Positions 9,630 to 19,770 of a stretch of DNA of 64,000 nt are shown in pieces. The notes under the pieces are model-generated. The model did not search any database, was not told the DNA's origin, and was given only the letters and a program-made list of their open reading frames with translations. Position 1 is the stretch's first letter. Each line of letters opens with the position of its first letter. This DNA comes from Galeopsis tetrahit (lineage: Eukaryota; Streptophyta; Magnoliopsida; Lamiales; Lamiaceae), in assembly GCA_963675135.1 (NCBI GenBank), contig OY776130.1, forward strand, positions 20,328,001-20,392,000, written 5' to 3'. The translations under genes and the position numbers were made by a program.

Positions 9630-12406
9630 TTAGAGAAAAAAAACGGGGCGTGCGTGAGGATTCGGTGGGGAAGACGAAGACGAGGACTTGGCCATTGAAG
9701 CAAATTTCTTCGATTACATTGATACGGTACGTTTTCTTAATTAGTTCTATTACTTAGTTTTAATACTTATATATGTTTATGCATGGATATATGTAAATAT
9801 GAATAATTTAATGTTGATTTGCATGTTATATTGATTTAGTTAGTTGTTAAAATATTATGATCATGTTAGTATGTACGTTAGTTAATTTAATTTGTTGATT
9901 AAGAATAATTTTGATAGATCGAGTAGTTTTTTAAGGTTAATTAATTAATTAATTGTTATATGTATACATTAATTAATTGTTATATAGTTAATTACTAGTT
10001 TAATTTAATTGTGTAATTTTGATATAGAATATTTTTAATGTAGGTAGTGCATGTTTGAATCAATTGTTTAAATTAGTTTAGATATAGTGGTTCGACCGTT
10101 GGATCACGTTGTAATTAGGAATATGTTGATTAAATTAGGAATACGCTATATTAGTACAAATTTTTAATTAGGAATATGTTCATTAAATTGATAATTATTG
10201 ACCCAATTAGAAAATTATTATTTTAATTAGTTTTAGGTTTGTTAATTTAGGAATATATATGTTCAATTTTTTATTATTGATTAAGTTAGGTAGAAAAATA
10301 ATAATTAAATTAGGTTATTGTTGATTAAATTAGGAATATGTTGATTAATTAAATTATGAATATGCTATATTAGTAAAAAAATTAAATTAGGAATATGTTC
10401 ATTAAATTGATAATTAGAAAACTCCAATTAGAAAAGTATTATTTTAATTATGTTTAGATTTGTTAATTTAGGAATATGTTAATTTAGAAATATTTTTAAT
10501 GTAGGTGATGCATGTTTCAATCAATTGTTTAAATTATTAGTTAATTAGATGGTTCGACGGTGGTATCACGTTGTAATTAGGTTATATATATATTGTTTTG
10601 ATTTAAATTAGGAATATGTTGATTAAATTAGGAATATGCTATATTAGTAAAAATTTTAAATTAACAATATGTTCATTAAATTAATAATTAGTAAAATTAT
10701 GTATTTTTTATTGATTGAAACAGATGAGTGAACAAGTACCGAATCAGGGTTCGGGTTCACGTCGTAGGTCGTCACTTTGGTCACGTTCAAGGAGGTCTCG
10801 GGATGAATCAGTTCCTGTGACGGCTCCTCCTCCTCCTCCTGTGGCAGTGTCGCCGCCGCCGCCGACGACTACGATGTCGGTTGGTTCGTCATCCTCTTCT
10901 CGTCAGCATCCTGTTCGAGACAAAAGGAAAGAGATTGACATCGTTTCAGGAGCGTAAGTCAATAATTCTAATGTTTGATGAGATTCAATAACGATTAACT
11001 TTATTTATTTATTTATAATGTGTTAGTTTATAAATTTGTTAATAATTTTACAGGTTGGTGCCCGGTAATGAGGTGTCCAGGATGTGCACAAAATCCTTTA
11101 AGGATTGCAAGATTTCTAAGAGTGCTATCACTTGGTCGAAGGTGCCACAATCTAAAAAGGATGAATATTTCGACGAGTTCCAGGTATATAATTACAATAT
11201 TTAAAGTTTATTAAATAACTAATTATTCATATTATTTGATAAATATGTTGAATATTTATTTGTATAGAAAAAGGCCCGTTGGGATACGGCGATCTACTCG
11301 GACGCCGCTATTTACGAGAAGTGGTACAATCTTTGTTCTACTCGGTACACGAACATGATGTACGACTGGAGAACGGCCTGGCGTGATCGTGACGTGAATC
11401 GTGTTCTAGGGAAAGACGAGGATGGTGTTGACCTGTGGGAGTCGTTGGTTGAGAAGTGGATGGACCAGGCTTACCAAGAGAAGTGTGACAAAGCTCGGGC
11501 CAACCGCAGAACCGACGTTGGAGGCGGGATGGCAGTGCATCGGGGGGGAGCTCGGTCCGTCCTCGAGCAATCACTTGCTATCGTAAGTTTTCATTAATTT
11601 TTAAAAATTAAATAATTATAGTTAATTATTTTATATTAGTTATCTAAATTAATTTGTATATGTTTATTTGATACGTAATAGGAGCGGGAGACTGGACGTC
11701 CACACACCCACTTGGATCGGATGAGTCTTCTTCATCCGTTTAATACCGATACACAGACGTCCACCTACGGGCGCACTACTGACCTCCACGTAAGTTTAAT
11801 TAAATTTATGTATTAATTACATTATATATATATATATATATAGATAATTAAATTAATTTTAATTTTTTAATTATGTAGTTGAGCGTCCGACAGAGGATTG
11901 AAGAGGCCGAGACGCAAGCCACCGCCACGACTACTGTTGAATCCGGAAGCAGCGGTACCCCTCCGGCTGTTGACGTGGACCAGTGTTACCTTGACGTTGC
12001 CCCGACCAGGAAGGGAAGGGTCCTTGGCCTTGGTGGGATGAGCAGCGCCGTGAGGACACCAAGTGGTCGGTCGGCCCGGAGTGCATCGCAGCCATCCGTA
12101 TCCTCCACTGCCGTCCCGGATCCGAACTTCATGGCAACGTTCGAGAACTACTTCCGTACCTGGAGTACCAATGCGGGTCGGACGTTGGGGATGTCTGCTG
12201 AGCAGATCGAGGCCGTCTATCAACAGACGATGGGGCAACCACCGCCAGGTCCAGCTCCAGGTCCAGCTCCAGATCAAGCTGCAGGTCAAGATGCAGGTCA
12301 GGCCGACGGTGGCGACGTCAACTTGAATGAGGATGTGGAACAATTTTTTAACTTTCCGGGCACTGGCAACTATCCTGGCAACTATCCTGGCAACTATACT
12401 GGTTGA
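9630..12406 (+). CDS. TNPA-like En/Spm family protein of CACTA-1 (Transposase_24 type)
   Basis: Coding exons are 10724-10953, 11054-11183, 11268-11582, 11682-11789 and 11879-12406, all with GT/AG introns. They join into an open frame of 436 residues. A non-coding leader exon ending at 9726 and a 997-bp leader intron are inferred, since the ATG at 10724 directly follows a CAG acceptor. The first 75 residues are Ser/Arg- and Pro-rich. The middle (about residues 77-230) resembles the plant Ptta/En/Spm transposase domain, with the stretch WDTAIYSDAAIYEKWY and a later block around WESLVEKWMDQAYQEKC. The C-terminus has a Gln/Pro/Gly-rich tail with GPAPGPAPDQ and NYPGNYPGN repeats. In En/Spm, TNPA binds the subterminal motifs. 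Binding to this element's CCGACGGA repeats is inferred. Confidence 0.85.
9727..10723 (+). other. Leader intron of the TNPA-like gene with internal duplication
   Basis: This is a 997-bp AT-rich segment bounded by gtacgt and aaacag. It contains two diverged copies of a block of about 200 bp (about 10028-10255 and 10490-10690). Each copy includes tcaattgtttaaatta, a gttcgac stretch, cacgttgtaattagg and repeated taggaatatgtt units. No coding content is seen. Confidence 0.6.
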
Positions 12407-12735
12407 ACAATTTGAACAATTTAATTTTGTGTTGAACTAATTTATTTTTTTGTTGAACTTATTTAATTTTCTGTTGAACTTATTTAATTTTCTGTTGAAC
12501 TTATTTATCTTTATGTATATATTTATGTTTATGTTGAAAAATATGTTGAACTATATATTGCAGTTTATTTGTGTAGTTTATTGGTGTATAGATGAAAATA
12601 GGGTGCATTCATTTGTTTCATTGAGTACAAAATAATCTCATTTAGAGTGCATTCTAGATATAGATTTAAACCACTTGAAGAGTGCATTTTAGTACAAATT
12701 AAAATAGCCTCATATAGAGTGCATTATACATATAT

Positions 12736-13125
12736 TTAACCAAACCACTTGAAGGTGGTAGATGCAACCATGAGAACTAGCACAATCAAAATGATTTTGT
12801 TCACTTTGATTAAATCCTTGATTTCTTCAGCCAAATTCTTGATTTCTGTAACCAATTTCTTCATCTCTTGAGTCATTTTCTTCATGTCTTCAGTTTCTTG
12901 GTCACTTTGATTAGATCCTTGATTCTTGTCAACACCACAGTTTTCTAGAGTATCAGCCCATACAAAGAAACCACATCCACCACCACAACCATCACTTAGG
13001 GAGTCAGGACAATTATGAAATATCCTCCCTTTACTTCTAGGTTGTTTAGAAGCATATGTACGACATGCCTTTCCACAATAACAAACAAGGCCTTGCTGAA
13101 ATCGAATAGAAGATGAAGAAGACAT
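12736..13125 (-). CDS. GRF-type zinc-finger, coiled-coil, membrane-anchored protein in CACTA-1
   Basis: The antisense gene encodes 129 residues from the ATG at 13125. An upstream in-frame TTG is not needed. The N-terminus is MSSSSS followed by a GRF zinc finger (zf-GRF): CYC at 15-17, GRIFHNCP at 33-40 and CGFFVW at 51-56. These supply the expected cysteines and the Gly-Arg-x-Phe signature. Residues about 75-105 are a heptad-like charged helix (EDMKKMTQEMKKLV). The C-terminus is a hydrophobic segment (IILIVLVLMVA) that looks like a tail anchor. GRF fingers bind single-stranded nucleic acid in other proteins. Here the role is unknown. The gene lies tail-to-tail with the TNPA-like gene and head-to-head with the transposase gene across an internal motif array. 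The frame is intact, so it may be a functional accessory gene of the transposon. Confidence 0.8.
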   Translation of the reverse strand: MSSSSSIRFQQGLVCYCGKACRTYASKQPRSKGRIFHNCPDSLSDGCGGGCGFFVWADTLENCGVDKNQGSNQSDQETEDMKKMTQEMKKLVTEIKNLAEEIKDLIKVNKIILIVLVLMVASTTFKWFG

Positions 13126-13185
13126 GATATTTCTTTGCAAAATAGAAAAAATCGAATATGGTGTGTGTGAGCTTTGTGTTGTTGC

Positions 13186-13193
13186 TATATATA
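13186..13193 (-). promoter_or_regulatory. TATA box of the GRF-finger gene
   Basis: TATATATA lies about 60 bp upstream of the minus-strand ATG, between that gene and the internal CCGACGGA array. Confidence 0.55.
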
Positions 13194-13238
13194 CAAAAAA
13201 TTGAATTAATTAATAAAAAAAAATAATAATAACACGCC

Positions 13239-13590
13239 AAATGCCGACGGAATTAAGTTTCCGTCGGAATTCACCATTTGATAAATGATCCGTCGGCATT
13301 TATCTTTACTGACGGAAATTTTGGGCGGTGAAATGCCGACGGAATTAAGTTTCCGTCGGAATTCACCATTTGATAAATGCCGACGGATAATCCGTCGGCA
13401 TTTATCTTTACTGACGGAAATTTTGGGCGGTGAAATGCCGACGGAATTAAGTTTCCGTCGGAATTCACCATTTGATAAATGCCGACGGATAATCCGTCGG
13501 CATTTATCTTGACTGACAGAAATTTGGGCGGGTGAAATGCCGACGGAAAGATAAGTCCGTCGGCATTTCCGTCGGGAATTCCCTAAAACT
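13239..13590. repeat. Internal CCGACGGA array between divergent genes of CACTA-1
   Basis: Three tandem units with a period of 102 bp start at 13239 (about 10 bp shorter), 13331 and 13433. Each contains atgccgacggaattaagttt, ccgtcggaattcaccatttg and a palindromic ccgacggataatccgtcgg, followed by a degenerate end. The core motif is the same as in both subterminal regions. The array sits between the minus-strand GRF gene and the plus-strand transposase gene, so it is well placed to be a shared promoter element bound by the TNPA-like protein. Confidence 0.9.
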
Positions 13591-13837
13591 TTCTTTTTTT
13601 CCACTTCACTTTCGTATTGCAAATTTACACCCAAACTTTCTACTGCCTAATTTTTTTATGCTCATGCTCGGGTATTCAGAAACATCAAATTACGGTACAT
13701 TTTCTACCATTTTTAATTTACTCTATATATAAAATTCAATATAATGTAATTACATGTGTTATATATATCATAAGTTTTGTTTGAATTTATTATAAGTTTA
13801 GTTTAGTAATGTGTTGCTCCACTTAAATGTTTAGCAG

Positions 13838-16800
13838 ATGGATTTGCCTGACCGTCGTTGGATGTATTGTACTCCTAGAATGATTAGAGGAAATGTGAAT
13901 GTGGAATTTTATAATGAACTCGTGTTATTTGTTGAATTTGCAAAAAGCCAGCCACATTACATGAGTGGAAATTGCATTAGGTGTCCGTGTAATGCTAAGA
14001 AATGTCAGAATAAGCAATATAAAGAGATTGATGAGGTCCTAGTGCATATTGTGAAGAATGGTTTCGTTGATAATTATTATAATTGGACTAGTCATGGCGA
14101 AACACGTTGGCCTTATAGATTTGATGAAGTGTTTTACTATTACACTACTGGAATCTATCAACTTGAAGCAAATTTCGATCATGTTGGCACTAGTAACGAG
14201 GTAGAACAACGGTTTGGGGACGAAGAACAACAGTTTGGGGACGAAGAACAACATTTTGGGGACGAAGAACAACAGTTTGGGGACGAAGAACAACAGTTTG
14301 GGGACGAAGAACCGAATATGTATCAAACAATGATCAGGGAAGCTGGTTTTTCAAACATGGAAGAGGAGCCGACGAATGAGGCATTTCGGTTTTATGAGAT
14401 GCTCAAATTAGTCGAAGAAGATTTATATCCGGGTTGTGAATCTCACTCACAGTTGTCATTTAATGCACGACTCATGAACATTAAGACCGAGAACAAGCTT
14501 TCTAACAGGGCATATGAGCAAGTGACACAGTTATGCAGTGAAATTTGTCCTCAAAATAATAAGGTGCCTACGACGTTTCATCAAAGCAAACAAATGTTGA
14601 AGAATGTTGGTTTGCCGGTTGAGAAGATTGATTGTTGTGTGAAGGGTTGCATGTTATATTGGGGTGACGAAGATAGCAGTCTGAACATGTGTAGATTGTG
14701 TGGCCATCCCCGGTACAAAGAGGCACGTCGAAAGGGACCTGGTGGTCAATCGAAGAAGACAAAGAAGAAAGTGCCATATAAGAAGATGTACTACCTTCCT
14801 ATCATTCCTCGTTTGATGAGATTATATCAATCAAGTGCCACTGCACAACACATGACGTGGCATGCTACAGATTCCTCTTCGGCTGAGTCGAGGGAGATGC
14901 GACATCCGGCAGACTCAGAGGCCTGGAAACATCTTGACAACGTGTTTCCAGATTTTGCTTGTGAACCGAGGAATGTGAGATTAGGTTTGTGTACTGATGG
15001 TTTTGCACCGTTTGGGATGCATGGGAAGCAGTATTCTTTGTGGCCGGTGATACTGACTCCGTATAATCTTCCTCCGTGGATGTGCATGAAACCTCAAACA
15101 ATGTTTCTGACTGTATTGGTGCCTGGACCAACGAATCCAAAGGACAAACTGGATGTTTATCTCCAACCTCTTATAAAAGACTTGATCTTCTTATGGGAGA
15201 ATGGAGTCCAAACGTACGATGTTTTTAGAAAGCAGAACTTCACGATGCGTGCTGCTCTTTTATGGACCATTAGCGACTTTCCTGCATATGGTATGTTGTC
15301 CGGGTGGAGTACGGCCGGAAAGAAAGCATGTCCGTATTGTATGGAGAATTCTGAAGCTTTCAGTCTCCCGGTGAGTAGAAAAGTTTCATGGTTCGATAAT
15401 CACCGTAGGTTCTTACCTCAAGGTCACCCGTTTCGAAGAAATAAGAAGAACTTCGTAAAGAACAGAGCAGTCACAAACAATCGACCTCCACTTCGAGATG
15501 GTATTTTATACATTTATTTAATGAGTATTTAACGTATATTTATCTATTGCTTTTAGTGTCACTTATAATTTACTCTCCGTACAGGACGTAGGTTGTTATA
15601 TGAGATTCAGTGGACGGGGTTGAAAAAAAGTACTGAGGAAAATGCAGCGGAACACAACAGAAGAATTGAGGGTGGTTGGAACAAAAGGAGTTTTTTTTGG
15701 GACTTACCATACTGGAGTTCACTATTGATACGACACAATTTGGATGTGATGCACATTGAAAAGAATGTGTTTGACAATGTGTTCCACACAATCATGAACA
15801 CCGAAGGCAAGACGAAAGACACTCCAAAGTCTCGGGAGGATTTGGACACTCTTTGTCGCCGTCCAGAGTTGAAAAATGATGAGCGTACAGGTAAATTTCC
15901 AAAGGCTAGCTACACACTGGATAAGCCACAAAAACAAAGATTGTGTAGGTGGATAAAGGAGTTGAACTTTCCGGACGGCTACGTGTCGAACTTGAGTCGA
16001 TGCGTAGACACAACAACGGGTAAGGTTGCAAGGATGAAGAGTCATGATTGTCATGTGTTTATGCAACGCTTGATACCGATTGCGTTCAAGGAACTTCTTC
16101 CTAACAATGTGTGGAGGGCTATCACTGAATTAAGTCTATTTTTTAGAGATTTAACGGCTACAACGATCACGATCGATGATATGATTCGTTTAGATGAAGA
16201 CATTCCAGTGATTTTGTGTAAGTTGGAACAAATTTTTCCACCTAGCTTCTTTAACTCGATGGAACACTTACCCGTTCACTTAGCGTATGAAGCGAGAATT
16301 TGTGGTCCGGTGCAATACAGGTGGATGTACCCATTTGAAAGGTAAAATCTTACTTTTTTTTTATTTCATTACAATTACACATGCATTCTTATAAGTTTTA
16401 TATATATATATATATATGTGTGTGTGTATATCAGGTATCTCCACAACTTGAAACGTAATGCTAAACAAAAGGCAAACGTTGAAGCATCGATTGTGAATGC
16501 TTATTTGAATGAAGAGGTTGGCATGTTTTGTTCTTATTACTTTGAAGACCACGTCAACACAAAGTTAAGAAGTGCTCCACGTAACTTCGGTGGTACATCC
16601 GCTGACGATATCAGTGAAGAGGTCGATGGAATGCTATCCATATTCAAGTCTAAGGGACGGCCAATAGGAAAACCCACTGAACGATATTGGGAGACGAACT
16701 CGGAGGCGGAAATAGCACAAACGTATGTGTTATTGAATTGTGATGAAGTTCAGCCATACATCGAGTAAGTATTTCTTATATAAATCGTCTATTTAAATAC

Positions 16801-17815
16801 CACTTCATTTATGTCATTTAATATTAACCAAGTTTTTGAATGTTGTGAATTAGGATGTACGCTCAAGAACTACGACGAGCAGAACCAAACATCTCAGATG
16901 CATATATAGATGCTCGTATTCAACGTGAATTTTCCCGATGGTTCGAACGTTATGTGAGTACCATTTAATTAATTATGTTTTACGTAAATAAATTAATATT
17001 TATTTTAATTAATTTTAAATTGAGCCGTATAGGGACGGGATAACGCTCTAGACAGTCCATTCTTACGAGATCTCAGCAAGGGACCACTACGTCGTGTAAA
17101 GACTTACAACGGTTATATTGTGAAGGGCTACAGATTTCATACGTCTGGGTATGCATCGACAAAGGGGACTACCAACAGTGGCGTCTGCGTTAGCAGTGCG
17201 AATTACAATGCAGATGCAAGTGATTACTTTGGGGTGTTACGGGAAGTCGTCGAAGTAGAATATCCAGGATATCCAGCAAAGACTGTAGTGTTGTTCAAGT
17301 GTCATTGGTTTGATTCAGGCCATCTAGGAACAAGAATTCACCCGGAGTACAAGCTCGTTGATGTTAGTTCGAAAAGGACGTATGTTGCGGATGATCCATT
17401 TGTATTTGCCCATCAAGTATCTCAAGTATACTACTGCACATATCCGGGAGCTCCACGTGGTTATGAATGGCACGCTGTTTGCAAAGTAAAGGCAAGGTCA
17501 ATGGTAGAAGTCCCTAAAAAGGACAGAAATACTGAAGATGAATCTCCATTTCAAACAGAACAAATAGAGACTCCAACTGAAGTCTTTACGGGAAATTTCA
17601 ATCTTTCTGTACCCTTGACGGCTGCAAATCCCCAATTAATCGAAATTGAAGGTGAAGAGGAGGGGGATGAAGAAGAGGATGAAGAGGAGAATGAAGATGA
17701 GGATGAAGAGGAGAATGAAGAAGATGAGGATGAGGAGAAGGATGATGATGATGATGATGAGGAGGAGGAGGATAAGGACGAAGAGGAGGATGAAGACGAT
17801 GAAGATGAAAATTAA
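13838..17815 (+). CDS. TNP2/TNPD-type CACTA transposase of CACTA-1, intact
   Basis: The exons 13838-15500, 15585-16341, 16435-16764, 16854-16953 and 17033-17815 all have GT/AG borders. They join without a stop into 1210 residues. Domain order is the normal one for plant TNPD: the N-terminal transposase-associated domain (from MDLPDRRWMY, with CPC..C cysteines), the tnp2 catalytic region, a DUF4218-like region (exons 2-3) and a DUF4216-like region (exon 5). Conserved catalytic blocks are TDGFAPFG (D387), SDFPAYG (D480) and NLDVMHIEKN (D608 and H611, the D-x2-H signature). Residues about 122-158 hold five heptapeptide repeats of the form GDEEQQF. The last 55 or so residues are almost purely acidic. 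The ATG follows a CAG acceptor, and a leader exon ending at 13694 (attacg/gtacat) is likely. The enzyme would cut the CACTA ends. Confidence 0.93.
14203..14313 (+). repeat. 21-bp coding minisatellite in the transposase gene
   Basis: There are five in-frame copies of a 21-bp unit containing cagtttggggacgaagaac. They encode the GDEEQQF heptads in the linker after the N-terminal domain. Such units are prone to length change by slippage. Confidence 0.9.
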
Positions 17816-18034
17816 TTCAATTAATGTAATGTATTTATTTCTTATTTTATAAAAGTTAATTAATTATTTATCATTTAGGTACAAATTATAAAAATTAAAT
17901 TTACTATAAATATAAGCCACAACCAATATATTTATTAATATATGTGGAAGAAATGAATTTCGTGATTTTTTAAAAAAATATTTTGGTAATTTAGTAAGTA
18001 TATAGAAAAAATTGAATTATTTAAAAAAAAAATC
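17816..18034. other. 3' end of the transposase gene and AT-rich spacer
   Basis: This is AT-rich untranslated sequence after the transposase stop. It contains no further frame. Motif repeats resume at about 18040. Confidence 0.5.
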
Positions 18035-18116
18035 GCCAAAATGCTGACGGAATTCACTTTCCGTCGGTATTTACTTTTTGAAAAATACCGACGGATTATC
18101 CGTCGGTATTTACCCT
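18035..18116. repeat. Right internal CCGACGGA cluster of CACTA-1
   Basis: Paired motifs occur here (tgctgacggaattcac...ccgtcggtatt and accgacggattatccgtcgg). They lie about 1 kb inside the main right subterminal block and directly upstream of a TATA box at 18117-18125. Confidence 0.85.
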
Positions 18117-18600
18117 TATATAAAACCTCAACCTAGGGTTTTCTTTCCGAAATTTCCTCTCTCCCACCTCGCCTCCCTCCACCTCCTCGCCTCCCTCGCC
18201 CAGCAACGCCGCCGCCGCCGCCTCCTCCCCCACCCAAACCTCTGTATCCACCTTCTCCCCCCACTCCTCCTCCCTCCTTCCTCCCCTTTTACCCGAAACA
18301 AGTAGGATTTTTTTTTCGGCAAGTGGCCGTCGCCTCTCTCGCAAAGTGGCGGCGCCTCCTCCTCCTCCCCTCCGCCGTCCTCTCTCCGCGTCGTAAACCA
18401 TCGTCCGCTTTCCTTTTCTCTCTCGCACAGTGGCGGCATATGGCTCATGTAGTTGTTTCCCTTTTCTCTGCCGTGGTACGCTTTCCTTTTTTTTTTTGAG
18501 TTGTCAATTTGTATTTTGTTGTTTGAACAAACTGATTTGATTTTGTATTTCAGTTTCGAAATACAAAACGACGAATTGTGGGCTCGAAAGCAAAGACGAG
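18117..18600 (+). promoter_or_regulatory. Promoter and leader-like GC-rich segment in the right arm of CACTA-1
   Basis: TATATAAAA (18117-18125) is followed within 20 bp by ctagggttttctttc, a telo-box-like string common near starts of highly expressed plant genes. Next comes a pyrimidine-rich CCTCCTCCTC/CCGCCGCC leader, then a possible intron (donor near gtggtacgc at 18475, acceptor tttcag near 18553). Downstream frames are short and not recognisable. This could be a captured host gene 5' end or a third plus-strand transcription unit of the transposon. Confidence 0.4.
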
Positions 18601-18621
18601 GCCTTACTTCCGATGCTGTTC

Positions 18622-18879
18622 TCATTCCACTTTCGATTCAGATGCAATGCGTGATTTAATCATTCCAGATTCCAAGCTATTCACCCACGCATCTTTGAAC
18701 ACATGTATTTTTTTACCATCCCCCACCACTTCTCTACTCCAACACATAGAGCGCCATGTATAAGAGGGATTCGAGCCCACTCCTGCTTCCATAATAAATT
18801 CATGCTTAAAATACCTGGATTTTAAAATTCTAGCAATCAATGAAGTTGGGTTACTCATAATTCTCCATACTTGTTTTCG
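18622..18879 (-). pseudogene. LINE (L1-type) reverse transcriptase C-terminal fragment inside CACTA-1
   Basis: On the minus strand an open stretch reads QVWRIMSNPTSLIARILK, then FMEA-like and SYTWRSMCWSREVV, and GDGKKIHVFKDAWV. This matches the region just after the reverse transcriptase of plant L1 LINEs, where a PSLWARVLKxKY block precedes WRSI and IGDGxxIxxWxDPW. A stop lies immediately upstream and the fragment ends at about 18622. Only about 85 codons survive, so it is a passenger fragment without function. Confidence 0.75.
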
Positions 18880-19195
18880 ATTTTAAAATGCCTGCTTTAC
18901 TACTCTTTCCCCCCTCTATTTGTTATAGATTCTAGTGTAGTATATGTAATTTATTGGTTTGTGTTAGTGGTAATTTTGTCACCAATTATATATGAATATC
19001 TTTAGATAACAATTAAAAATATCTCCCGATAGACTTGCATATATAGTGCAGTTGGTTAGAATTTCTGTTATAAATTAAAGCCTAAATTGTATCCATGCAT
19101 TATATTTCGACAAACCAAATCCAATTAATTGTGGTCGGAAAATGAAATTCTGGTCGGGGCCTCCCCGGCCACCCATATTTTTTTTATTAATATTT
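18880..19195. other. AT-rich spacer in the right arm of CACTA-1
   Basis: Nothing recognisable is present. No open frame, repeat or motif cluster is seen before the right subterminal block begins. Confidence 0.5.
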
Positions 19196-19199
19196 TGTT

Positions 19200-19767
19200 T
19201 TACTGACGGATATTCCGTCGGTAAAATGCCAACGGATATTCCGTCGGTCAATGGCGACGGATATTCCGTCGATATGTGAATTTCGAAATCATATTTTTTT
19301 ATTCATTTTTTTGTTTTACTGACGGATATTCCCTCGGTAAATTGCCGACGGATATTCCGTCGGTCAAATGCCGACGGAATTTTCGTCGGCATGTGAATTT
19401 CGAAATCAATATTTATTCAAAAATTAATTTCTTTTATAATTATTTTAATTCATTCTAATTTATTTTATAATTATTTTAATTCATTCTTTACGACGGAATT
19501 ACCGACGGAATGTTGACCCGGTTTGTTAAACGGGTTGTCCAAAATACCGACGGAATATCCCTCGGTAAATCCGTCGGCCATTCCGACGGAAAATCCGTCA
19601 GCAAATCCGTCAGAAATTCCGACGGAATTCAAAAATCCGTCGGTAAAAAATACTGACGCCGAAAAAGGGGACGGTCAACTTTCCGTCGGCAAATCCGTCG
19701 GTAACATCGGCGGCCGACGGAAAATCCGTCGGTAAATCCGTCTCTAAAACGCGTTTTTTTTGTAGTG
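19200..19767. repeat. Right subterminal repeats and terminus of CACTA-1
   Basis: Dense CCGACGGA/TCCGTCGG motifs occur at 19203-19410 and 19490-19745. A short AT-rich gap (19411-19490) has a duplicated taattattttaattcattc. The end is the terminal inverted repeat ttttttttgtagtg at 19767. Confidence 0.9.
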
Positions 19768-19770
19768 TGT

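Larger units (their letters stand above)
9220..19767 (+). mobile_element. CACTA-1: young, apparently autonomous CACTA/En-Spm transposon of 10,548 bp
   Basis: The left end is CACTACAAAAAATGCGCGCT. The right end, read in reverse from 19767, is CACTACAAAAAAAACGCG. A 3-bp target duplication TGT (9217-9219, 19768-19770) restores the uninterrupted LTR sequence seen in the 5' LTR. The ends carry dense CCGACGGA/TCCGTCGG subterminal motifs. Inside are a TNPA-like gene, an antisense GRF zinc-finger gene and a TNP2-type transposase gene. All have uninterrupted spliced frames. Because it sits in an LTR of a recent retroelement, its insertion is more recent still. Confidence 0.97.

Noticed and set aside
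11338..11574. Minus-strand open frame opposite exon 3 of the TNPA-like gene
   Set aside because: It is a shadow of the GC-rich coding exon. The plus-strand frame has consistent splice sites and family-like sequence.
13239..13590. CRISPR-like look of regularly spaced repeats
   Set aside because: The spacers are not unique, the motif is palindromic and shared with the transposon ends, and the genome is a plant.
17646..17852. Lys/Met-rich open frame overlapping the end of the transposase gene
   Set aside because: It is an out-of-frame shadow of the acidic GA-rich coding tail.
18096..18625. Arg/Gly-rich minus-strand open frames opposite the CCTCCTCC leader
   Set aside because: They are translation of a low-complexity pyrimidine tract, with no protein similarity.
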